From contig OZ250139.1 in the NCBI GenBank assembly GCA_965237405.1, positions 3,534,001 through 3,598,000 on the forward strand: DNA of 64,000 nucleotides, in the 5' to 3' direction. This document shows positions 17,798-25,638 of this stretch, in pieces. This DNA comes from CAUZIB01 sp963663925 (GTDB taxonomy: Bacteria; Acidobacteriota; Vicinamibacteria; Vicinamibacterales; UBA8438). The notes under the pieces were generated by a model that saw nothing but the letters and a program-made list of their open reading frames with translations, was not told the DNA's origin and ran no database searches. Each line of letters begins with the position of its first letter. Position 1 is the first letter of the stretch. The position numbers were made by a program, and so were the translations under genes.

Positions 17798-19314
17798 CTA
17801 GTACCGATAGTGCTCCGGCTTGTACGGCCCTTCGACCGGGACATCGATGTAGTCGGCCTGCTCCTGGGTAAGCTCGGTCAGCTTGACGCCCAAGTGATCC
17901 AAGTGCAGTCGCGCCACTGGAGCCGGTGTTCTCGTCTAGCTTCTTGGGCAGCATATAGACCTTCTTCTCGTACTCGCCGGCTATTCGCATGCAGTCGCAG
18001 GAGCTGCGCGAGCACCTGATTCGTGAATGACGCTGACATGACAAAGCTGGGGTGTCCCGTTGCACATCCGAGATTGAGGAGTCGTCCCTCTGCGAGCACC
18101 AAAACACTGTGCCCGTCACGGAATCGCCATTCATCGTATTGTGGCTTGATATTAATCTGCTCGATGCCAGGCACCTTCTTCAGACCAGCCATGTCAATCT
18201 CGTTGTCGAAGTGACCGATGTTGCCGACAATCGCCTTGTCCTTCATCCGGCCCATTTGGGCAGCCATGATAATGTCCTTGTTGCCTGTCGCAGTAATGAA
18301 AATGTCGGCCGTCGCAAGCATATTCGCGAGTGTGTTGACCTCATAGCCCTCCATCGCGGCTTGAAGCGCACAGATGGGATCGACTTCAGTCACGACGACT
18401 CGACATCCCTGGCCGCGGAGAGACTGGGCGCATCCCTTGCCCACCTCGCCAAACCCACAGATAACGGCAACCTTGCCACCAAGCATCACGTCGGTTGCCC
18501 GCGCCAAACCATCCGGTAACGAATGCCGACATCCATATACGTTATCGAACTTGCTCTTCGTCACCGAGTCGTTGACGTTGATGGCAGGAAACAGGAGGGT
18601 TCCGTTCCGCATCATCTCGTAGAGGCGATGGACGCCAGTCGTAGTTTCTTCGCTCACACCTCGGATCGCCAGGCTAATCCGCTGCCACTGCTCCGGATCA
18701 CGATCTTGAAGCTGCCGAAGGAGGTCAAGGATAACTCCCCACTCCTCGGATTCGGTGTCAGGGTCGAAGGCTGGTAGCGAACCAGCCTGCTCAAATTCGT
18801 AGCCCTTATGGATTAGCAGCGTGGCATCACCACCGTCGTCCACAACCAGGTCAGGACCGGTCCCATCCGGCCAAATGAGAACTTGGTTGGTACACCACCA
18901 GTATTCGGAAAGCGTCTCCCTCTTCCACGCAAAGACCGGTTTTCCTCGTGGGTATTCTGGTGTGCCATTCGTTTCAGGTCGACCGACAACGACGGCACTT
19001 GCGGCGTGATCTTGCGTCGAAAAGATGTTGCATGAGGCCCAGCGAACATCGGCGCCGAGATCGCTTAACGTTTCAATGAGCACGGCGGTCTGCACGGTCA
19101 TGTGGAGACTGCCCATCACCTTGGCACCCGCAAGCGGTTTCTTGTCAGCATGGGCACGACGCAGTGCCATCAAACCCGGCATTTCCTGCTCTGCTAGCCG
19201 GATCTCATCTCGGCCACGTGAGGCCAGTGACAGGTCGGCCACCTTGTATGGCAGTCGGTTCTTCTCTGCCGCTTCATCGAAGGGATGCATCGTTTCGAGC
19301 GAGGTCGTGCTCAT
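17798..19314 (-). CDS. ahcY: S-adenosylhomocysteine hydrolase, two frame breaks near the C-terminus
   Basis: The enzyme splits S-adenosylhomocysteine into adenosine and homocysteine. The main frame shows GSLHMTVQTAVLIETL, SCNIFSTQDHAA, AINVNDSVTKSKFDN, the NAD site GFGEVGKGCAQSLRGQGCRV and TATGNKDII. After NQVLAQLLRLHANS the frame changes near 17977 (an extra C in AGCCGGCGAG), giving GEYEKKVYMLPKKLDE. It changes again near 17930 (about 10 extra bases), giving VARLHLDHLGVKLTELTQEQADYIDVPVEGPYKPEHYRY and the expected stop at 17798. The start at 19314 has an AAAGGAGG site; an upstream ATG at 19332 lacks one. Either errors in the assembly or real damage to the NAD-binding tail. Confidence 0.9.
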
Positions 19315-19499
19315 CAACACCTCCTTTGGCAACTATTGTACCGTTCTCCGATGGCAAGGAGACCCGCCGACGGCATAATCCAAGACCCGATTCGAACCTC
19401 GCTCTCGCAACACGGACGCCACAGTGTGCATACTGCTTGCATGAATCCTGAGTCCTGGAAAATTGAGGCACCTGCGCCCGGAAGTGTCGACGCCTACCG

Positions 19500-20978
19500 C
19501 TATCGTGACTTCGACCCACGAAAAGGTCGCGGCGGTCGAATACGACGCCGGACAGCAGGCCTTTTCGTCTTGCCCGCTGGCCCAGTGGCAAAAGCGAGAA
19601 CCGGCTTTGAAACCGGAGCATGCAGCGTTTGCTGGTAATAGTCGTCCAGTAGCATCGCAATCAACGCGGACTCATCTTCGTTATCGGCGAGCGCCCGCGC
19701 TAGCGGCACAAAGCGCTGACTCCGTTCGGCTTGGAGCTTGTCGCGTTCCCGCAGGTTCGCCTCAAGCAACGTGGTCACACGCTCCGCCACGACGCTCTGC
19801 ACATCCGCATCGGTGGGTGCCGGTAGCTGTAGGAATTCGATAGCGTATTGCTTTGCGATGCTATTGAGCGTCAGCGCCTCGGCCTCGGTTACAAGCGATA
19901 TCGCCACGCCCGAAGCACCGGCCCGGCCGGTCCGACCAGCTCGGTGAATATAACCCTCCGGGTCCTCTGGAGGCTCATACTGAAGGACGTGCGACAGCTC
20001 TGGAAGATCGATTCCTCGAGCGGCCACATCAGTCGCGACCAAGAACCGGAGCGCGCCCTGTCGTAACCGCTTCAGGATCTGCTCACGATCGGCTTGGGAC
20101 CGATCGGCGCTGAGCTCATCGGCATCGTAACCGAACCGTTGTAGCACCACCGTCACATAGTGAACAGCTGCCTTCGTGTTGCAGAACACGATCGCAGATG
20201 CCGGGTTCTCGAGCTCAATGAGTCGAATCAGGCAGCGGTCCTTGTCCATCGCAGGAACGATACAAAACGAATGGTCCGTGTCGGTGACATGCACCTGCGA
20301 GCCACTTAGCGAGATGAACTCGGGGTCGCGCAGAAACTCCTTCGACGTGTGCAACACGAACGGCGGAAACGTCGCCGAGAACATGCTGTTGTGTAAACGC
20401 TTGAGTGTTGTCGCAGGAAGATGTCGCTGAACCTCCTGCATGTCTGGGTAGAACCCCATCGACAGCATCCGATCCGCCTCATCAAAAACCCGCATGCTGA
20501 GAAAGCGCAGCGAGAAAGTGCCGCGCAGCAGGTGATCGAGAACGCGTCCGGGCGTGCCGACGACAATCTGTGCACCACCTCGGAGCGCGTCGACCTGCGG
20601 ACCATAGCCGACACCGCCATACACGGCGATAGTCCGCAACCCGGTCTGGCTGCATAACAGTTCCGCCTGCTGGGCTACCTGCTTCGCAAGCTCGCGAGTC
20701 GGCACCAGCACGAGCGCTTGGCACGTCGCCGTCGCTGGGTCGAGCCGGTCGAGCATCGGTAGCACGAACGCACCGGTCTTGCCGCTGCCCGTACGGGATT
20801 GGACCATAACGTCACGTCCGCCGAGAAGCAGAGGTATCGCTCGCGCCTGCACCGGCATGAGCTCGGTCCAACCCACCTGTTCAACCGCGGCTTTCAACGA
20901 CGTAGGGAGAAGATCTAGCGTGAGATCAGTCGGGGCTGTCGACGGATCATCGGTCGATGTATCAGTGTGGTCAGTCAA
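19500..20978 (-). CDS. DEAD-box RNA helicase
   Basis: The 492-aa protein has the DEAD-box motifs in order: Q-motif region (WTELMPVQARAIPLLL), motif I SRTGSGKT (residues 61-68), Ia PTRELAKQ, GG and TPGR, II DEAD (FDEADRML), III SAT (FSATFP), IV VFCNTK, V ATDVAARGIDLPE and VI HRAGRTGRAG. A basic C-terminal tail (KTKRPAVRRRIRPPRPFRGSKSR) could bind RNA. Likely roles are ribosome assembly or RNA decay in the cytoplasm; which of the RhlB/RhlE/DeaD-like types it is cannot be settled here. It stands alone, upstream of ahcY. Confidence 0.93.
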   Translation of the reverse strand: MTDHTDTSTDDPSTAPTDLTLDLLPTSLKAAVEQVGWTELMPVQARAIPLLLGGRDVMVQSRTGSGKTGAFVLPMLDRLDPATATCQALVLVPTRELAKQVAQQAELLCSQTGLRTIAVYGGVGYGPQVDALRGGAQIVVGTPGRVLDHLLRGTFSLRFLSMRVFDEADRMLSMGFYPDMQEVQRHLPATTLKRLHNSMFSATFPPFVLHTSKEFLRDPEFISLSGSQVHVTDTDHSFCIVPAMDKDRCLIRLIELENPASAIVFCNTKAAVHYVTVVLQRFGYDADELSADRSQADREQILKRLRQGALRFLVATDVAARGIDLPELSHVLQYEPPEDPEGYIHRAGRTGRAGASGVAISLVTEAEALTLNSIAKQYAIEFLQLPAPTDADVQSVVAERVTTLLEANLRERDKLQAERSQRFVPLARALADNEDESALIAMLLDDYYQQTLHAPVSKPVLAFATGPAGKTKRPAVRRRIRPPRPFRGSKSR

Positions 20979-21237
20979 ATTACCCTGGCTGCAACAACGG
21001 TGAGTGTGGTCAGACCTGCCTTCCCCCCATTTTACACATTACGACTTGTCGATCGGTGCACGGGGCAAAGATGGTGCGTTCCTTGCTTGACCATGCGTTG
21101 GGTAGGTAACCGTGAGTCTTACGGAAATGGGGTAGGGGACAATGTCAGAGAAGGAGAATATCTGCCCTTGAAGAGCTTTCTGCAAGACAGTATGCTGCCT
21201 GCGCCCATTGAGGGCGGCCACCTCATCCACCAGCGTG

Positions 21238-22128
21238 ATGAAATCGACCATCGGCTTCATTGGACTTGGAAACATGGGCCAGGGAATGGTCCGTACCCTC
21301 CTAGCGAAAGGCACGGACGTCACGGTCTACACGCGCACTCAGACCAAAATAGATGCGATGGTTGCTGACGGAGCTAAGGGCACGTCGTCAGTGAACGAGC
21401 TCGCGACCGCTGTCGATATCATCCTGGCCTGCCTGCCCGACGTTCAGACTTCAAGAGACGTGTTTCTCGGGGATAGTGGGGCTCTCGCCAACGCCCGGCC
21501 CGGACAGGTCTTCGTCGATCACAGCACGGTTGACATCACGACGTCGCGAATGTGTGCCGACGCCGCCAGCCAACAAGGGGCGTTCTTTCTCGACGCTCCG
21601 ATCTCAGGTGGACCTGACGGCGCGGCGGCGGGAACACTCACCATCATGGCCGGCGGCGACCAAGACGCGTACGACACGGTACGGCCGTGCTTCGAGAAGA
21701 TGGGCGTGCACGTTGCGCGCCTCGGCCCCTCCGGCGCGGGAACGGCGATGAAGCTGATGAACCAGCTGCTGGTGGGCGTTCATACCGTGGCCGCTGCAGA
21801 AGCGTTCGCCTTGGCCAGCTGGGCAGGGGTCGACCTGGACGTCGCGGCCGAACTCCTTCGAGTCAGCTGGGGCGCCAGCCGGATGGTCGAGCGCAACGCA
21901 CCCGTTACGCGGGCCCGAGCTTTCACGAACTCTCGCACGCCGGTCCGCACCCTCCACAAGGACCTCAACATCATCACCGCACTGGCCAACGAGGCGCAGC
22001 TGTCGCTGCCACTTGGCATCGAGGCTTACAGAGTCTTTCACTCGCGACTGAGTCAGGGAAAGGGTGACCAGGATATCGCGAGTGTGATCGAGACAATTGA
22101 AGGGCTCGACCCTGCTCGGCATGAATAG
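21238..22128 (+). CDS. 3-hydroxyisobutyrate-dehydrogenase-family oxidoreductase
   Basis: The product is a beta-hydroxyacid dehydrogenase: N-terminal GFIGLGNMGQGM NAD(P) loop, DHSTVDITTSR, DAPISGGPDGAAAGTLTIMAGG, the catalytic-Lys motif GTAMKLMNQLL, and the all-helical C-terminal domain ending DIASVIETIE. Family members use 3-hydroxyisobutyrate, tartronate semialdehyde, glyoxylate or succinic semialdehyde. The substrate here is uncertain. The start is set at 21238 (MKSTIGFIGLG), since the ten upstream codons in frame do not resemble the family. Confidence 0.85.
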   Translation: MKSTIGFIGLGNMGQGMVRTLLAKGTDVTVYTRTQTKIDAMVADGAKGTSSVNELATAVDIILACLPDVQTSRDVFLGDSGALANARPGQVFVDHSTVDITTSRMCADAASQQGAFFLDAPISGGPDGAAAGTLTIMAGGDQDAYDTVRPCFEKMGVHVARLGPSGAGTAMKLMNQLLVGVHTVAAAEAFALASWAGVDLDVAAELLRVSWGASRMVERNAPVTRARAFTNSRTPVRTLHKDLNIITALANEAQLSLPLGIEAYRVFHSRLSQGKGDQDIASVIETIEGLDPARHE

Positions 22129-22245
22129 CGACGCAGGTCGCGAGGTTTCAGTAGGCCTCAGCCCTCAACCACACCCGAATGACCTCCTCGTCGTTCCGCT
22201 CAACCCCGTCAGTTGCGATGAGTTGTCGTGCGAACCTACCCGCCC

Positions 22246-22974
22246 CTACGGAACGAGCGGCGCTAGCGGGAATACGAAAACGAGTGAGAACGACCAGGAA
22301 CTATCATCGCTGAGAAAACGTTCGGCACCGACAACGTCTCCTGCCTTGGGAAGACCGGTTGCCACGTAGTCCAGCGACCCCTCGATCTCCACGTTCCGTA
22401 GCCAGTGGCCTTCGGGCAAGCCTCTGAACACGAAAAATGCCGTGTCCCACTCAAAGTTCAGCTTGTGCGTGTAGCTGCTGCTATCGCCGGGGCGTTCGGC
22501 AGCGCTAATCTTGTCGACGATATCGAAGTGCGATTCGATCCAGCCACCGGTCTGTTTCGGTTCGAGCAGGCCGAGGTTGAGTTCAAGCTCGAACTCAATT
22601 TCATTGCCCCTGAACGACTCGCGGCCGAGCTCGTCAGCCGTCACCCCCGTAAAGGGGTTGGCGTCTGCAGAGCCTGAGGGGATGAAGATTGTCTCAACGG
22701 TAAACCCGACACGGGGAATCTCGGTGGGAATGCCTACCGCTAGAATGAGCTCGAACACGGCCTCGGTATCGGCCTTCCCGGTGCTCACGATAGTGCCGTC
22801 GACGAGCTCCTCGATGGTCTGACGTCTGAAGATCGGTGCGAACGTCAGGGTCGGTTCGATCTTGACTTCAGGCGCGCACAAAAAGACACACCTGCCATCG
22901 TCTTCCTGTGCGGCTACCGGCAACGCCGAGCCAATCACCATCGCCAAAGCAAACGACCCGCAACGGTATATCAT
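22246..22974 (-). CDS. Secreted protein of unknown function
   Basis: The product has a clear signal peptide (IYRCGSFALAMVIGSALPVAAQ) and a mature domain of about 220 residues, beta-rich, with alternating hydrophobic residues in the C-terminal half (FSLVFVFPLAPLVP), as in outer-membrane or periplasmic beta proteins. Two cysteines (CVFLC) follow the cleavage region. I place the start at 22974, before the signal; the frame runs 20 codons further. It is divergent from the octahaem cytochrome at 23038 with a 63-bp spacer. I do not recognise the family. Confidence 0.6.
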   Translation of the reverse strand: MIYRCGSFALAMVIGSALPVAAQEDDGRCVFLCAPEVKIEPTLTFAPIFRRQTIEELVDGTIVSTGKADTEAVFELILAVGIPTEIPRVGFTVETIFIPSGSADANPFTGVTADELGRESFRGNEIEFELELNLGLLEPKQTGGWIESHFDIVDKISAAERPGDSSSYTHKLNFEWDTAFFVFRGLPEGHWLRNVEIEGSLDYVATGLPKAGDVVGAERFLSDDSSWSFSLVFVFPLAPLVP

Positions 22975-23037
22975 CTTTCTTTTCAGATCAAACCAGGTGC
23001 CGGCAGGGCCACACCCGCCAATGATAGGATGCATCGT

Positions 23038-24273
23038 ATGCCGATTCGCCCGGGCCTGCCTTGGGCAGCTGGTCTCGTGCTTACCCTACTTTGGCCGACG
23101 GCTTGCTCCCGGGAGCAAATTCCACCCGTCGCGCACGACGTTTCCGACACGTTCGTGGGCTCGGCAGCTTGCCTCGAGTGTCATATAGACATCTACACGC
23201 GATGGCAGGACACGTTGATGGCGAACGTGCTGCAAGACCCTCGGGAACGTCCGTCGGCGATTCTCGCTGACTTCGAAACGGATGATCCACTCGTCACCTT
23301 TGGCCCAGCTGACGTTGCCTTTACCTACGGCAGCAAATGGAAGCAACGGTATTTCACTCGGGTCGGAGACGATCTTTTCGTCCTGCCCGCACAGTGGGAC
23401 GTCTTGAATCGCGAGTGGCGACGCTACCACCCTCAACCCGGCGGCGATTGGTGGACCGCCTTTTATCCGATCGACCCGATGCAGCGCCCAACCGGTCCGC
23501 TCTGCGACGGATGTCACTCGGTCAACTACGACCTTCAGACCAAGCGCCCGACCGAATGGAATGTCGGGTGTGAGGCCTGCCACGGCCCAGGTGGGGCACA
23601 TCTCTCGGAACCTGTCAACGGCAATATTGTGAACCCGTCCAACCTCGATGCAATTCGCGCCACGGACATCTGCATACAGTGCCACTCTCAGGGACAGCCG
23701 CACGCCAATCCGATCGACGGCTTCTACTTCGACTGGCCGGTGGGGTATCGCCCAGGTACGCGCCTCAGCAACCGCTGGAGGCTAGACGAAGCTCATCTTG
23801 GAGAAGAGACCTTTACGCACTGGCCCGACGGATCGGCCCACAAGAATCGGATGCAGGGCAACGACTACATCCAGAGCCAGATGTACGTGAAGGGCGTCAC
23901 CTGCTCCGGCTGCCATGATGTTCACGGCACCAAGCATGACGCCGACCTCATCGCGCCTGGCAACGACGTCTGTCTAACCTGCCACCAACCACAGCTGCAG
24001 CCGGGGCCCGCTGGCTCGGTCGAAAACCACACGCGGCATGCGGAGGATTCGGAAGGCAGTCACTGCATAACCTGTCACATGCCACCAATTGCCAGGACTG
24101 TCGGATCGGTCAACGTCCGAAGCCACACCTTCAAGTTCATTTCGCCGATCTTGACCGAGAAGCACGGCATTCCAAACCCATGTACGATCTGTCACACTGA
24201 CGAAACGAATCAGTGGGCGATCGATGAGTTGCTGAAGTGGCCGCACGTCTCACCGTGGCGGGTTGCCCCGTGA
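23038..24273 (+). CDS. Octahaem c-type cytochrome
   Basis: The product is exported (signal MPIRPGLPWAAGLVLTLLWPTAC, with a possible lipoprotein Cys) and has eight CxxCH haem sites, CLECH (residue about 45), CDGCH, CEACH, CIQCH, CSGCH, CLTCH, CITCH and CTICH. Between them are CEACHGPGGAHL, CSGCHDVHG and CHMPP, strings that recur at equivalent places in the larger cytochrome at 25639, so the two are homologues. It probably moves electrons in the periplasm. The start at 23038 has AGGA upstream; an alternative ATG at 23029 is nine bases earlier. It overlaps the DUF2231 gene by TGATG (24271-24275), indicating coupled translation. Confidence 0.88.
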   Translation: MPIRPGLPWAAGLVLTLLWPTACSREQIPPVAHDVSDTFVGSAACLECHIDIYTRWQDTLMANVLQDPRERPSAILADFETDDPLVTFGPADVAFTYGSKWKQRYFTRVGDDLFVLPAQWDVLNREWRRYHPQPGGDWWTAFYPIDPMQRPTGPLCDGCHSVNYDLQTKRPTEWNVGCEACHGPGGAHLSEPVNGNIVNPSNLDAIRATDICIQCHSQGQPHANPIDGFYFDWPVGYRPGTRLSNRWRLDEAHLGEETFTHWPDGSAHKNRMQGNDYIQSQMYVKGVTCSGCHDVHGTKHDADLIAPGNDVCLTCHQPQLQPGPAGSVENHTRHAEDSEGSHCITCHMPPIARTVGSVNVRSHTFKFISPILTEKHGIPNPCTICHTDETNQWAIDELLKWPHVSPWRVAP

Positions 24274-24749
24274 TGTTGACGACCCCTCGGTGGCTATTGC
24301 CCGACTGGGCTCCCAATCTGCATCCAGTCCTTGTGCACTTTCCAGTCGCGCTTCTGGTCACCGCCGTCGCATGCGATTTTCTCGCCTTTGCTCTGAAACG
24401 TCACCCATTTTTGCGGAATGGGGCAGCCGCGCTTTACCTCCTTGGAACGGTGCTCATAGTTCCAACCTATCTCAGCGGTCGTGAGGCGGGTGCAACGGTC
24501 TTCACACCAGGAATGGCCCATGGTCTCGTCGATGAACACTGGACCTGGGCAATGTGGACGTTACTCTATTTCATTGGCCTGACGGGCGGGCGACTTGTCG
24601 CGCACTGGCGACTTGCCGGCTGGCACCCGGCACTCTGGGCCTTCTTCCTAGTCGGGGGGGCTGGCGGCGTACTACTCTTGACGACGACGGCAGAGCGGGG
24701 GGCGCGGCTTGTCTTCGACTACGGCGTTGGTGTCCTGGGTGTTCGTTAA
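24273..24749 (+). CDS. DUF2231-type membrane protein
   Basis: The 158-aa product has four or five membrane helices (NLHPVLVHFPVALLVTAVACDFLAFAL, AAALYLLGTVLIVPTYLSG, WTWAMWTLLYFIGLTGGRLVAHW, LWAFFLVGGAGGVLLLTTTAE). It carries the HPVLVHFP signature of DUF2231, a family of small membrane proteins often next to cytochromes and suspected to handle haem or quinol. The His pair in HPVLVH could be a ligand. Its ATG overlaps the stop of the octahaem cytochrome (TGATG), so the two form a unit: a periplasmic cytochrome and a membrane partner. The function is inferred from the pairing. Confidence 0.8.
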   Translation: MLTTPRWLLPDWAPNLHPVLVHFPVALLVTAVACDFLAFALKRHPFLRNGAAALYLLGTVLIVPTYLSGREAGATVFTPGMAHGLVDEHWTWAMWTLLYFIGLTGGRLVAHWRLAGWHPALWAFFLVGGAGGVLLLTTTAERGARLVFDYGVGVLGVR

Positions 24750-24763
24750 TGGATGGACTGCCT

Positions 24764-25435
24764 TCATTCCTGATTGACCAAGTGGCGTAGTCGGATCGTC
24801 CCTTCGCCGGCTGGACCGATCACGGGCCTAGCGGTCACCGCCGCACACCGCTTGAGCACTCGCTCCATCGAGAATTGCGCGAAGAACACGACTGCGGCTG
24901 AATCGGTGCCGCAGACCGCGTCGATGATGAGCTGGTCGTGCAGGTCTGAGTTGCCAGTGAGGAGGGCGTCCATCGCACCGGTCACCGCATACGAGGACAG
25001 GGAAACGCGACGTGACCGACGCTGGGCTTCCTCCTCGAACTCCGCGACAAGCAACCGCGCAGATTCCGGTGCGGTCGCGACCACATGTAGCGGCCGATCG
25101 AGACTCAGGCCACGCTCAATCAGACCCTCGAAGGAAGTTAGGACTGGGACGTCGACGTGGTTCCGAGCTTGGCGGACGGCGGCACCAAAGAAAGAACCTG
25201 TGAACAAGACCGCCTCGGCCCCTGTCGCTGCACTGTACCTGATCAGACGCTGGATGCGAGACTCGAGCTCAGCACTGTCGGCGGTCCCCCGACTGCGGTC
25301 AAGGTAGAGCGATCCGTCCAAAAAATGTGCAACATCGGCGGCTGGCCAGTGGAGATCGAACGCGGCCTGAGTCGGCTCGATCGAGCTCATCAGCGCGTGA
25401 ACCGCACCAATCCGAAAACGTCTTGCCTGGGCCAT
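24764..25435 (-). CDS. Aspartate/glutamate-racemase-like protein lacking one expected Cys
   Basis: The 223-aa protein resembles the Asp/Glu/hydantoin racemase superfamily: RIGAVHALMSSIEPTQ, GAEAVLFTGSFFGAAVRQAR, DVPVLTSFEGLIERGL, and VVFFAQFSMERVLKR. Family members usually have a catalytic cysteine in the first half, often as TCS; here the position reads TGS. The second half has Cys in DAVCGTDSAAV, slightly upstream of the usual place, and PVIGPAGEGTIRL at the C-terminus. It may not be a racemase at all; a decarboxylase or a non-catalytic relative is possible. It is convergent with the DUF2231 gene. Confidence 0.6.
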   Translation of the reverse strand: MAQARRFRIGAVHALMSSIEPTQAAFDLHWPAADVAHFLDGSLYLDRSRGTADSAELESRIQRLIRYSAATGAEAVLFTGSFFGAAVRQARNHVDVPVLTSFEGLIERGLSLDRPLHVVATAPESARLLVAEFEEEAQRRSRRVSLSSYAVTGAMDALLTGNSDLHDQLIIDAVCGTDSAAVVFFAQFSMERVLKRCAAVTARPVIGPAGEGTIRLRHLVNQE

Positions 25436-25638
25436 GTCTATAGTCCGCTCATCCGCATGAGATCATGACAGACTCGCGGTAGATGACGCGAACCGGCCGA
25501 GCAGGCTGCGCTGGCGTTGGAAACGGCATTACTCAAGCGGGAGGTTGGGCAGATTGTTCACGGTCAGATGATGTTCCCCTTGATCCTGCGCTACGTTCCG
25601 ACGAACATGGCCGACCTGGATACGACTGGACCGCAAGA

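Noticed and set aside
19315..19499. SAM- or SAH-type riboswitch upstream of ahcY
   Set aside because: I looked for the conserved cores in the leader but could not find them; only a good ribosome site is visible.
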